A stretch of DNA of 64,000 nucleotides, taken from NCBI RefSeq assembly GCF_004210375.1, contig NC_134829.1, positions 57,776,107-57,840,106 of the forward strand, in the 5' to 3' direction. The translations under genes and the position numbers were made by a program. The DNA comes from Tachypleus tridentatus (lineage: Eukaryota > Arthropoda > Merostomata > Xiphosura > Limulidae). The notes under the pieces were generated by a model, which was not told the DNA's origin, ran no database searches, and saw only the letters and a program-made list of their open reading frames with translations. Below, in pieces: positions 22,426 through 34,658 of the stretch. Every line of letters starts with the position of its first letter. The stretch's first letter is position 1.

Positions 22426-24034
22426 GAAGAATAGACAATAATTTCTTTTCTATTCATTGAATTTGAATGTTATTGATCAAAACAAATGGTTTTTAAGGTT
22501 TTGCGAAAGGGATTTTTTAAAGTAAAATGTATGAGTAGGAATTTAATTCGTTGTTTTAGGCCCATCTAACCTTTCTGTTAATAGAGGTCTTGCACTTTCC
22601 TAAGAGCGGTGTTTCTTCAATTGTAAAATAAAGGTTTATTTTGTACTTGTAGAAGAAAGTTCGTTAATTCTAAACTTGTTTTGTAGACACATATAAAATA
22701 ATATTACACTGTCTTAACAAAATGTATAGCACATAAGTGGATAAAGATAAGGCTGATTATGTTATTCCTATAAGTGAACACTACGCTCTTTGTTCCTCGG
22801 TGGTTTAACTAAATGTTTACTGACCTACATTTTCAAATTACAAGATAAATTAGGGGCGGCTAGCGCAGATAGCCCTCATGTACCTTTGCGCGAAATTCAA
22901 AACAAACAATTACAGTGAAATATATCGAAGCAGTTTAATTGTTTATTAGCTAACAGAGGAAGTTGTTAATACATATAGAGAACTCGGTGAAACAAACATC
23001 AGAATACCTCAGGATATCGTCTGTAGTTTGTGATTTGTTTTTATTTATCTCTGCCATTTTTGTTTCTCTTTTATATTTGGTTGGGTTTATACAAAGTTTC
23101 GTCTAAAGTATGATGATATAGTTTGCGTTTACTGGTGTGAGCCCGTAGACATACCGCTGTACAGCTGGGTCTCACTGACTGGATAATACATCAGAAACCT
23201 TTTGACGTATTAACTATATTGCTAGTGTTTGACGAGAGGCATCTTTAACGCCTGAGATCACATATGTAATGTGACTAACATATAACACATTCTCCTTTGC
23301 TTTCAATTATGCCTTTATAATTACCATAACATGAAAAGTATTTAAATGTTAATATACTAACTGGAAATAACCAGTCTCAGGATATAAGAAATTCTATTAA
23401 CAGATTTCCCAGTTTTGTTAAAATGAAATAAGTTTTTCAGAATTTAAAATTTATTATTTTAACTTGCTATTTTTATTTTTCATGTAAAATTTTGTTATAT
23501 TGTTACTGTGTCCATAACTATATAAACATTGATGTCTAGAGATAGAGGTTGTTAAACAGCATGTTAACAAGTGTTTGTGTATAGGTGTTTATTATATATC
23601 AGTTCCAAGAAAACACTATTTTAGCTTCACAAAGTTAACATTTTACAAAACTATTATACATGTCTGCCATTTTTAAAATAAAATGTATAAATTACTAAGC
23701 GTTTTATATAAAACCTTATATTTTTATAAATATTTTAAATCCACCAAACGTTTATTTTGTCGTGTTTTCAGCTTTAAGGTAACAGAGTATCTGTGCCCAT
23801 AAAGATGGTACAAGTTGAAGTATTCTGCGGTAACATAAAATTAGTTACTAAATCAATCGCGGTTCTCAACTGCCTGTGATTTGTATGATTGGTCAGTAAC
23901 AATAAGATTATACAAACAATGTATTTTATTGGCTGATTCACTGTGATAGTTACCTGCCTCTAATATTATTGTATATGTATTTTTTACCATTCAACACAAA
24001 GGAAACCAAACAATACATGAAGTAAATTATATAT
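22426..24034. other. non-genic sequence with two SINE remnants
   Basis: No gene seen. A family-1 SINE tail lies at about 22849-22909 (plus; GGGGCGGCTAGCGCAGATAG). A minus-strand remnant of the short family-2 SINE head lies near 23135-23190 (its complement reads ACAGCGGTATGTCTACGG). The rest is AT-rich without structure I can name. Confidence 0.5.
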
Positions 24035-24910
24035 GTAAAAACAGCTGGTTTGTGTTGAGAAAATATTTATGTATAGGAGCGAACAACTTTTCGACATTCT
24101 TCACTCATCGTCAGGTTCACAAAGAAAGAGGTAACTAACCGATAGCTGACCACATGTTTAAAGGGGGCTGTATAATTGAGTATAGGAATGTAGAGAACGT
24201 GCTTGATGTTTGATTATATTTATTAATATAGATATAAAGGTGTTCTTTGTACTGGTTTATTTTGGGCTTGAGTTGTTGTAGAAGTAAGGCTTCTTTAATT
24301 TTGCGTTTGTTTATGTTTGTTTCTTTATTTAGTATTTGTGAATTTTTGTGTTCTTTTAATCTGGTTTCCATTTTTCTACTTGTTTCTCCAATATAGAAGT
24401 CGTGGCAGTTATCACATTGTATTTTATAAATAATGTTGGTGTTGTGTTTGTCAATGTAGTTTTTACATAGTATAGACCTTAGTTTTGTGCCTGGTTTTTG
24501 AATAAATTTGGTATTAATTGGAATGTCATATTTTGTTACTAATTTTGCCAAATGTTGGTTATTTGTTTGCTGATGTCAGGAATATATGGTATGCAGCAGT
24601 ATATGGTTTCGTGGTTTTTTGATTCGTGAGCTGTATTTACTTTAGTTGGTGGTTGATTTTGCTCTTTGTCTAGGTGTGTGCGTATAATGTTTTCTACAGT
24701 TTGTGGAGGAAACTTATTGATGTTGATGAAGTATTGTTTTATTTTGTCTAATTCATCGTTAATTTTATCTGGTGAACATAGTTTATGACTGTGTTTATTT
24801 GGTTTCCTAGATTGTTGAGTTTTTGTTTTGTTTCATTAATTGAATTTAACTGATCTCCATTTATAAGAACCCTGTGATTAATTCCATTTTGTCTGCTGAA
24901 AAGACCACAT
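24035..24910 (-). mobile_element. Penelope-like element, 3' fragment (second copy)
   Basis: Inverted relative to the copy at 10246-11117 and extending slightly further 5'. It encodes a linker (LINGDQLNSINETKQKL), KYDIPINTKFIQKPGTK, GIY-YIG (IIYKIQCDNC, FYIGETSRKMETR) and LKPKINQYK, then the non-coding 3' end with a weaker hammerhead-like core near 24088-24114. It is a broken 3' piece with no RT domain. Within the endonuclease it is shorter than the first copy. Confidence 0.78.
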
Positions 24911-26338
24911 GTCTATAGCTTTTGTTTTACCAGTACTTGCGATCCAATGGTTGTTTCGTCCTTTTGGTGTAGTGTTCTCTTCCAAGTTCACTGAGATTGG
25001 TTACTTCGTAGTAATGTGTACCTTACTGTTTTGTAGGAACAATTAAACCTTTAGTTTCATCAAAATTCATGACAAGATATTAACTCTGCTATTGTCTCTA
25101 TGTAAAGAATATAGCCTAAGAAATTTAAGACGTCTTTTGTATATCAACTGCTTCTGTTGTTAACAGTGTCAGTTTCACTTACATCATAGGTGTCTACCAT
25201 ACGACCCTATTGGATCATAAAAGGTTAGACTAGCCTATCACATTGAATAACCTTCGATGACCACAATTTTCATTTTCTACACGTTTGATATTTGTCTTTT
25301 CTCTTCTGGGAGACACACTACTACTGGAAATAGTAAGGTTGTCTGTAAACACAGCTTGATATGGTGAGTGAAACCATTCACATTAGTAAACAATCAACAT
25401 GAGACTGACATGAATACACCTCCTTCTAGATGATTTAAACATGTTAAAGAAAGACAGATAACACAAAATAACATTAAGTCTTTTTCCATAATAGGATTCA
25501 TTAGAGACTGATAAAAGACGCGAGACTCGAAAACGTACAGTTAACTCTGAGATGGTCATCGCTATTAACAAGATAAAGTGATTAGATAATTTTATAACAA
25601 AGAGGAAGAACTGTAAACATGTTTATTTGGTTATAAACCGACAGATCTAACTGTTTTATCTTATGATGTAGATAAAATGAATATCGTCCTGTACTATTAG
25701 TAACAACACTGTTAACTTTACATCGTTACTACAGTACACAAGGAACATATAACCGGTAGTATTATATACCAGATTGTTTTATATACTAGTTGAGGTGATT
25801 GTTTACCATATTTCTTTTGAGAAGTTCTAGATAATAAATAATATGTTTCTAAACATTTGAACACTGATAAATTAATCGAAATACGTTACGTTGTACTTAT
25901 TTCTCTGACTAATCAGTGTAATTGTATGATTTGATTGTAATAAAGTGTAATATCTAATGTATTTATCCAAGTCTCTGTTTGTCTCCCTTTATTTATCAAT
26001 CAAATTTTAAAAAATGCTCAGCTAAACGGATTTCTTGTATTGAAATTCTACCATTTCTACTTTGAAAGCGTTAAAAATGTGTAAAAATCAGTAAACAAAC
26101 CACCTGTTAATAACCCATGATGTATTCATGGTAGAAAATTTGAAAGTTTCTAGTTATACTTTACTTTGTTTAATGGATTTAAAGCAAAACAAAAACAAAT
26201 GTTCAAAAAATGATTCATTGGTAAAAGACTATTTCGGAATCAATAAGCATGTGTTTAATTAATATTATTTTTAACGTAACCACTTCGAAATTAATAAAAC
26301 TATAACAGTGACCCCATCTACCGTTAAGTGTTTAAATT
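24911..26338. other. non-genic AT-rich sequence
   Basis: No coding or repeat signal that I can support; the first part may still belong to the 5' side of the Penelope-like copy. Confidence 0.4.
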
Positions 26339-26660
26339 AAAGCCAATGTGACTGTTGTGAGACTATGATGAGCGTCAGTACAACTAGGGTTGATTATATT
26401 ATTTATCTCAGTATAACTGGTGTGAGACGATTTGAGTGTCACAATGACAGTTGATAAAATATTATAGGAGTCAGTGTGACTGACACTGTTATATTTGTCA
26501 GTGTAACTGATTTAACTATTTTTATGGGTAACAATTACTAGTGCGAGACCGTTATAAATGTCAACATTACTGAAACTGTTATAGATGTCACTGTGACTGA
26601 TTTGAGTCTACATGTAGGTGTCAGAATAACGTGTACGAGATCGTTATAAAGGTTATGCAC
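26339..26660. repeat. degenerate satellite based on GTCAGTGTGACTG-like units
   Basis: Recurring phrases such as GTGTCA, AGTGTGACTG, GTGAGAC and GTTATAAATGTCA appear at irregular 40-65 bp spacing. It reads as an old, decayed tandem repeat. A short related piece lies near 28385-28450. Confidence 0.5.
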
Positions 26661-26761
26661 GTGACTTCATGCACCTGGTCGGCTTTGTTTATTCCGCCAT
26701 ATTGGACCCAACAATAAGTAAATGAAGTAACAATGACCCTATTTTCAGTTAAATACAATCG

Positions 26762-26871
26762 TACCAGTTGGTTGTGATGCTGTTGGTTTAAAACATGGAG
26801 ACACCAACAAAGATAACCAAAGGTCAGCCCTGTATGTTTTAAACCAACAGCATCATAACCAACTGGTTGTT
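26762..26871. repeat. 33-bp inverted repeat (long hairpin)
   Basis: The left arm starts ACCAGTTGGTTGTGATGCTG. The right arm, ending CATAACCAACTGGT, is its reverse complement with one mismatch over about 33 bp. The arms are separated by roughly 43 bp. No target duplication was recognised. Confidence 0.85.
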
Positions 26872-27547
26872 ATTCATATTCCTGTTATACACGTGAAACG
26901 TACAGTCTAGACCTGGCCCTCTAGTTGAACTATAACCCATACAAAATGCTCTAGGACAGTAGTTGTGACTGACGTAGTTACAAACATAATTGTAATGTAT
27001 TGAAAGTATTTTCTTTCGGAGAATGTAATTATCATGAATATTGGACATTATGTTGTGTCTACCGAGAGGAATCGAAACACTGATTTTAGAGATGTACATC
27101 TGAAGATGCACCACTGTTTCATCGGAGGACTATCACGAATATTAATATTAGAATCACAAAAGCTTCAAAAACAGACATTTTTTGATACAGACCCAACTAA
27201 AAAAACATACTCCATCCTAGCTCACAGTTATGATTACATGTACAGGGTAGCATGTAGTTCCCCAATATGAAGATATAACTTTTGTTATAACTTGTAAGTG
27301 TTGAGTCATTTTAAGAAATTAATTACACATGTATCATCAACACATTATATTATCTCAGAAACTGTAAGTATATTTAGCAGTCTGTAGGTGGTGCTTCTTT
27401 CAGGCGAAATGTGAATATTTGGATCGAATCACACATTGAAAACTTTACTAGCATATGGTTTGTAAATTAAAAATGTACATGTAGCGTAACGTTAAAATAC
27501 AAGCGTTGTGTAGATAAGCAGTTAGATCTAAATTCCAGGTCAAACGT
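26872..27547. other. non-genic sequence
   Basis: Nothing recognised; open frames of 78 and 91 codons on opposite strands have no family signature. Confidence 0.4.
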
Positions 27548-27813
27548 TCCGACATAGTCAGGAGGTTAGGGTACTTGACTTGAAATCTGAAGACAACAGG
27601 TTCGAATCCCTGTTACAACAGGTATGCTCGTGTTTCCAGTTGGGGCGTTATAAAACGAGTCAATCCCCGTACTCGTTCATGAAATAGTAGCCCAAGAGTT
27701 GGCGGTGGGTGATGATGACCAGCTGCCTTCCTCGTTTCTTAAACTACTCAATTAGGGACGGCTAGTTCAGATAGTCTTTGTGTAGCTTTGCGAGAAATTT
27801 CAAAAAACAAACA
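27548..27813 (+). mobile_element. tRNA-headed SINE (family 1), diverged
   Basis: The tRNA-like head keeps the B-box-like GGTTCGAATCCC. The body has TAGTAGCCCAAGAGTTGGCG and GGGACGGCTAG, and the tail ends in AAAAAACAAACAA. More diverged than most other copies. Confidence 0.8.
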
Positions 27814-28599
27814 ATATAGGTCTAACACTAATAGATGTGGTAAACGTTATCCAACAACTTAACAAACAAGTTGACTCCCTTTAGGTAAAGAAAGATATCA
27901 CCCATCAGCACACATGAAATACTGCTTAGTAAGTAAAGGTGATTATATAGAACACATCTAGGTCCAGTTTAACAATATTTATACCAGTTCTTTACTTTCG
28001 ACTATATTACCAAAACGAACGTGTCTGACACTGTACATCTAGCCTATTACAAGACATCTAAACTTTGTATACCTTCAATATGAGGCAATGAACCCTAAGT
28101 AACTGAAAACATCTAGGCATTCTGTGTCTGGAATGTACATAACTGTGTCTCTCTGAACAAGTGAACAAAACTAATGAATCGGTACATAAGTCTGTGGTTA
28201 TTGTTTCAAGGTTGGAATAGGAGTTTGTGATATACATTCCAAATTACTAACATTTTACCTTATGTAAATCATCAGTCAAAACTGTAAACACAAAGTTTTC
28301 CTGTGTGTAATGAACGTTACAGAAACTCGTCATATTTACACACAAAATGTCAGATAGTAAAACTAGCTCCGCTTTCAGTTACCTCTACAAGTGTCACTGT
28401 GACTTCTGAGACATCAACATGGGGGTCACTGTGACTAAAGCGAAGCTGTTATTGGTGTGAATATCGTGAAAATGGTATTAATAAAGTAGCTTATAGTAAA
28501 CACCCACTTCAACGAAACAACATCGAAATAAAAGTCGAATATATCTCTTACATAATAAAGTATACCAGTGATATTGTATTAATTGGTTTGGTGTAGCTT
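27814..28599. other. non-genic sequence
   Basis: No gene or clear repeat seen, apart from a short GTGTCACTGTGACTT-type satellite echo near 28385-28450. Confidence 0.4.
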
Positions 28600-28813
28600 G
28601 AACTTTGCTCAAAGTTACACGACAGTTATCTCCGCTAACCGTTCCTAATTTAGCAGTGAAAGGCCGCCAACTCTTCAGCTAGTCTTTTAGTCATCAAGAG
28701 TGGGATTGACCGTCACTTGGCTGAAAGGGCAAGCATGTTTGGTGGGACACGGATTCGGACCCGTCACCCTCAAATTGGTAATCAAGCGACCACTCATCTG
28801 GCCATACAGGACT
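28600..28813 (-). mobile_element. SINE family 1, internally shortened
   Basis: Minus-strand copy with tail, body and head (GGATTCGGACCCGTCACCCT, CATCTGGCCATACAGGAC). Part of the middle is missing. The head half was later included in the 453-bp duplication. Confidence 0.75.
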
Positions 28814-29617
28814 AATATAGTGTTAATGAAGGTATACCAATAATATAGTGTTAGTGAAAGTTGTTGAAAATGTTGATGTATGTTGCCTTGTTTCTCAATT
28901 CAACTAAGTTTAAGGACTATCTCCATCTTGAAAAGTCCTTTATCTAAACACATCTTCATAATCCACCTACTTGATTATTTTTTATGATCATCACATACTT
29001 TCCCAAATGTGACAAAGTCTTAGTGACGTCTAACTACATACTAAATACCAAATAATGTTGCTACTGTACCACTGGAACCTTTAATTCAAGATGTTGATTT
29101 GGTTATTCAACATTATATTAATATAACATTCTGAACCCTGTGCATACTACTAAAAATATAAAATTTCACTTGGCTGAAAGGGCAAGCATGTTTGGTGGGA
29201 CACGGATTCGAACCCGTCACCCTCAAATTGGTAGTCAAGCGACCACTCATCTGGCCATACAGGACTAATATAGTGTTAATGAAGATATACCAATAATATA
29301 GTGTTAGTGAAAGTTGTTGAAAATGTTGATGTATGTTGCCTTGTTTCTCAATTCAACTAAGTTTAAGGACTATCTCCATCTTGAAAAGTCCTTTATCTAA
29401 ACACATCTTCATAATCCACCAACTTGATTATTTTTTATGATCATCACATACTTTCCCAAATGTGACAAAGTCTTAGTGACGTCTAACTACATACTAAATA
29501 CCAAATAATGTTGCTACTGTACCACTGGAACCTTTAATTCAAGATGTTGATTTGGTTATTCAACATTATATTAATATAACATTCTGAACCCTGTGCATAC
29601 TACTAAAAATATAAAAT
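28714..29617. repeat. 453-bp tandem duplication (two copies)
   Basis: 28714-29166 and 29167-29617 are nearly identical from CACTTGGCTGAAAGGGCAAG through AAAAATATAAAAT. The left boundary falls inside a SINE, so the second copy carries only the SINE head. Only a handful of differences are visible (e.g. CGGACCC/CGAACCC, GGTATACC/GATATACC), which suggests a recent event or an assembly duplicate. Confidence 0.92.
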
Positions 29618-31749
29618 GTGATCGTGTTAAATCATCACACATGAACAATTTCAATATTTCATTAAATATAGAAATGTTTTCTTGATCAGTTTCTGTTAAA
29701 TAATAATTTAGTATTGAATGAATCAGGTAGGATCGAACATGTTATGAAGATTTAAAACTGGTTTGTTAGAATCTTTTAAACAAGCCTATCTAATAACAGT
29801 AGAACTATACAAAGATACGATCAAATGTAAACTAGTTAGTACTTTATACTTTTAGTATATGGTTGTATTGAAATTAACAAATGTAAAGACATTCATCATG
29901 TTGGTCAAGAACCAATGTAATAAAAATATATCAGACAAACTGTCTGTTCACTGTTTAAGGAATTGAGACTTTAGTTGTTGTTTTTTATAATTTTATTTAT
30001 ACAGCATACCTACAGTTTTGATAAAGTCTTATTGTAAAACATATACATGATTTCAATTATTTGTATCAATAAATAATCTGAACATGTGGACATAGTCTCT
30101 TTGAATCTATTCCGAGTAAAATGTTTCAACAATATCCTTACCATAATTGATGTTTTGGACTACATGGAATCAGATATTACTGTTATACCATTTAAATGTG
30201 TCATTTATATCTGTGATCTGCCTTTACAGGTTAAACATACTGATAAGTTATGATGGTAAATATTTTGTATAAAGAAAGTCAAATAATTCTAATTTTGATC
30301 TTACAAACAGAAGGACCAGTAAATACGTTTATTTATAGTTATTTATATATACGTTAGATTACACACATAAAATTTGAATACAGTTTGGTAATGTTGATTT
30401 TCAGATTTGTTTTACATGTGTAGTGTCTAAATTTGTTTAAACAAAAAGTTATAGTACGTTGATTGTGAATTTATGAAAACTTAATATTTATCATACACCG
30501 CAAATATATTTCCGATAAATACTACTTCTCATAAGATGGCTTTACCGTTCAGTTTCTGCCGCCATTAGTTCCACCTACCCAAGGTTTCAACAGGAACGTG
30601 ACTACTTCTACTGTTGCAGCTGCTTCCAAGTAAGGAAGCACCAGAAGTGTGAGTCGAGGTATCAGTGTAAGAAATTATCACGATATCTTACCCAAACTCA
30701 CATTGACTTGGTTGAGGAAACAGTGATGAGCACCCTTCGGAAAGTGTTCAAATTCATTTCTATGGAGTGTAACATCTCAACTTAGAGAAATACACATGTG
30801 GGACAACGCTCATAACCAGATACAGTCTTTGCCCATCTTGACAGTATGTTTCACTAAACTGGGTGTTAAAAGAAGATGACCTCCTTAATTGTAGATATGA
30901 TGGTTGGTTCACCCTTACTATGGTAATGTGTGATATCCTAGCCAACACAGTACATCTAGACTAGTCTGTCTCCTTTCTATACCAGACCACCTGGGAATCA
31001 ACCTTTTGAAGAAGATATGACAGGGGTTTCTTAACCAACTAATATTATTTGGTTGGTCCAGTACTTTTATAAAACCAGTTTTACCACGAAATAACCAGCA
31101 GGAGATTGTACAGTTATAACGTTCTCTAGTATACCACAAAGGAAAAATGATATATGGAAATGAAAAGTAAATAAGCTATATGTACAGTTAGTCCATAAGC
31201 CACGTTTGAAACCGGAGAGTGGTGATAGTGGAATGATAATTTGACACCGAGTCTGATGAATGAGTGATATAAATATTCTATTTTTCAAGAATAAGATTAT
31301 GCATTTATATTACGTACCAATAAGAATTGTTCGATGATTCGTAGATCTCTAACAAAGGACGTACCTTTTAGTAAAACGGTAAGTTGTAAAAAGACAGTAT
31401 TACTAGATTTAGATGTATTGACAGTGATAATAGTCCAGGATATGTGAATCAATATGTGAAAATAAAATAATTTTTTTACTCAAAGTTGACACAAATAAGT
31501 AAAATGTATTTGAAAAAATCTATATACTCTGTAATTTTTTAACCTTGGTCTTGTTAATTATAAAATAAACTGTGGTAACAAAATACCAAAGCATCCAATG
31601 TTTATATATTACCATATATTTTTAGAAGGTGTTACGTTCACAAGAAACACCATTACTTAAAGATGACGAAACGAAAAGCCTACAGCCGAGAAATTATTCT
31701 TCTAAACGTAATGAAAACGAAAACAAAACACCAATGACAATAAAATGTT
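29618..31749. other. non-genic sequence; possible short exon at 30520-30784
   Basis: Mostly AT-rich without recognised elements. The exception is a less AT-rich patch at 30540-30760. There one plus frame is open from about 30520 to 30784 and encodes a Cys-rich stretch (YFYCCSCFQVRKHQKC) followed by an amphipathic segment. I cannot assign it. A block at 31545-31680 resembles 34275-34410 and may be an old repeat. Confidence 0.35.
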
Positions 31750-31757
31750 GATAAGAG

Positions 31758-32560
31758 CAGTGGCGGCGCCAGGATATTTTCGTTGGGGTGCTAATAGGGG
31801 CTGAGGTAAACTGTGGAGGGGTTCCCAAAATGCCATCAATATGAAGTATAGATGGTAAATTATAATGATCTAAATACCAAGGTATATATCAGAAAAGTGT
31901 GCTATTTTGAATTGCATTTTTAATGCAGTTTTCGTTGGAAACTTATACTGTGAATCATTATTACAAATTAAAAACAATCTGTTTACGAAAATATGCGTAT
32001 ATGTAAAAGAGGAAGCTCACCTAATTTCCACTCAAGAGTAGCTTAGATTGAACATTTAATATACCATTAAGAGTAAAGCTACAAATCAAAATAAATATAA
32101 CATAAATATATAATTTACATAGCAGAAGCGAATTATCCCATGTGAAGTTAATATACTCTGAGGTCACTATCAGGCTAACTATCTTTCATAATGTTGTATT
32201 TATAGTTAATATTACTTCAAAAGAATGCGCCTGTTCTGTTGAAACTTGAAATAAACGTGGTTGTCTAATCTTCGTCAAAGCTCAAGATAGAATGGCACTA
32301 CACAGGGGAGCGGCAATACAACGCATGAGTTTAAATGCATTCAGTACGTTGCTATGGGACGCATGACACATACTTCCGTCTTAATGAAGACGTTGAGTTC
32401 TACAGATCTAAGTCTTTTTGATGTTAATTGTTAAGCAACAACGACGATTGTGTTTTCCATATTTTATGAATATATGTAGGTAACAATACTGGGGGCTGAG
32501 GGGGGCTTGGTTTATTTTGGGGCCTCAAGCTACCCAAGCCCCCCCCTGGCGCTGCCACTG
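31758..32560. mobile_element. 803-bp non-autonomous hAT element with intact 8-bp duplication
   Basis: The ends CAGTGGCGGCGCCAGG and CCTGGCGCTGCCACTG form imperfect inverted repeats. The flanks are identical 8-bp sequences, GATAAGAG, at 31750-31757 and 32561-32568. The subterminal regions are G-rich and C-rich. No transposase fragment is seen, so it would depend on a partner. The perfect duplication suggests a fairly young insertion. Confidence 0.9.
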
Positions 32561-32568
32561 GATAAGAG

Positions 32569-34444
32569 CACATTTAGGAAATAAGCCCACTATTTCACAA
32601 CGTGCATATCTGCACGACGTATTATGCAAGACTACTACAAAAAGGACTACAGTTGAAGAGCTGAGAAACATAACTCTAGTTAAAAATAAAATTTACATTC
32701 GAGTCAAATACTTTGGCTCAAAATAACTTGAATTATAGATCTGCAGTAAATTAAGAATTAAAGTAAAAATCCTCATGAAAATAATAAAATCTTAAAATTC
32801 TTAGAGCTTAGATTCAAGTCGTGTTTCATCAGAGACCTTTCAAGTGACCTTAACTCTTGATGTTTGAAAACAATTAATACAAATAACGAATGTCAACAAC
32901 AGCACCTGTTAATCGTTATATCCTCAACAGATTACTTATAATTACATCTATACTTGAGATTTAGTTTGAGAAGATTATTTTCATTGTGTTAATGAGCTTT
33001 TTATTTTTGGCCTGAACATCCTGATGGTAAAACGAATTGTGTATTTGTGCAAATGAATATTATTGAAAGTATTCTCGAGAGACGGTTAGTACTATATCAA
33101 ACTGAAAATGGATTAATCTATGTTGGTTCTCTTTTTAGTTTGATAAATGTCATTATATAAATTTTAAATGTTTAATTGATGATTGATAATTATTTACACA
33201 ATTAGCTAGCTAGATACATCAAACATTATGATTCAAAATGTTATTTGCTTTTATAATGTATTTTCAATTTTATCTTTGGACCATCAACAGACTGCCACAA
33301 TCAGATATGTGAACGAGTAATCAATATAAGAAGCTATGGTGTATTTTAAGAATACCATTTGGTAAACTTCAATTAATAAAATATACTGCATGAAACTCTT
33401 GAACAAACATTTTTTTTGGTCAGCAGTAGTCTTCATCTTATAACATCAGAATGTGGAGTTCTATTTTAACGCTACTAAGTTCAGACAGGCTAGCGTGTAG
33501 ATTCTGGTCTTTAAAAAACACCACGGTTTCTTTGTATAACAATTCTTTTTGATCGTCACAGAGGAATCTGAAGTTAGGTGTAAAATATCTAAACTGTCAA
33601 TTTGATAATTGATAGTTATTTGTTATCGTTTGTCTTTTAATTTGTTTTGAATCTCGCGCAAATGTTCATCACGGCTGTCTGCGTTAGCCATTTCTTATTT
33701 AACAGTCAAAAACTAGATAGAATGCAGCTAGTCATCCTCAATTATCGCAAATGTTTGTGGTACAGTTTGACTTGTTATATTATGTTCGTAATTCTGCTTT
33801 TATCCAGTAGCTTATCTGCTCTCACATTATAACTGTTATCCAGGAGGAGGTTAACAGTTGAACTTTTCTTACCAATAAACTGGTTCGTGTCAGACAAATA
33901 TCGTTACATATCTTAAAAATAAGTAAAATTTGATAACTGACCAATACTATCAGAGCAAAGAGGTCATGAGTCAATGCTGTCCTTTGTACTGGGAAAGCAA
34001 GGTGGTACATATATCCAACCCACATATATACACCAAGAAGGTGGTTTTCAAGAGAAAGTATCTTAGTTTATAACTAAAAGGGATTTTAAGACATAAAATA
34101 CAATGTACAGGTATCCTGGCTTTTAACTTTAAAATCAGAAACAACGATGTTAAATATATTTCATAATTTGTTAACTACAAGTTATTAGAGCTGAATCAAA
34201 ATATTTTACAACAACATGTAGACAGTTATTTACATTACATGAAACGATGATTATTAACACGTTGTAATTTGTTGACTTCACACTTATTAATTATAAACTA
34301 AACTGTAACAATAAGCTACCATAGTATTTAATATTATATAATTATCTTATTATATTAGTAAGTGCTTACGTTCGCGAGAAACATCATTACGTAAAGATGA
34401 CTATAGGTTAGAGCTATAGTCTGGATAATGTTTCTTACTTTTAG
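32569..34444. other. non-genic sequence with a SINE remnant
   Basis: No gene recognised. A minus-strand family-1 SINE remnant lies at about 33635-33745 (TTTTGAATCTCGCGCAAATG, then GCAGCTAGTCATCCTCAA). The block 34275-34410 resembles 31545-31680. Confidence 0.4.
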
Positions 34445-34585
34445 GCCTATACAACATGTTTTATATTATTTAAAGTTAAACGTTAAACTGTCATTATACT
34501 TGTGTTTGTTTACACTGCGAAATAAAATTTTGGAACGTTATCGTTTCATTTTAAAAACTTTAACAGCAAAAATTGCGAAAGAGAG
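34445..34585 (+). repeat. end of a tRNA-Val array unit (spacer upstream of tRNA)
   Basis: Matches 43914-44041, the part of the unit just before the tRNA gene (TTATATTATTTAAAGTTAAA, CACTGCGAAATAAAA). Homology begins abruptly near 34445, the left edge of the second array block. Confidence 0.8.
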
Positions 34586-34658
34586 GTGCTTGTGGTGTAG
34601 TGGTTATCACATCCGCCTAACACGCGGAATGTCCCAGGTTCGATCCCTGGCAAGCACA
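34586..34658 (+). tRNA. tRNA-Val(AAC), upstream of LINE copy 3
   Basis: A complete 73-nt cloverleaf. Acceptor GTGCTTG pairs with CAAGCAC (7/7 Watson-Crick). The anticodon stem TCCGC/GCGGA has loop CTAACAC (anticodon AAC, valine). The T stem is CCAGG/CCTGG with loop TTCGATC, and the discriminator is A. A and B boxes are present. Downstream, the normal TTTT is cut to TTT where LINE copy 3 begins at 34662; the next T run is TTTTT at 34698-34702, inside the element. The gene is therefore structurally intact but has an altered terminator. Confidence 0.95.
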
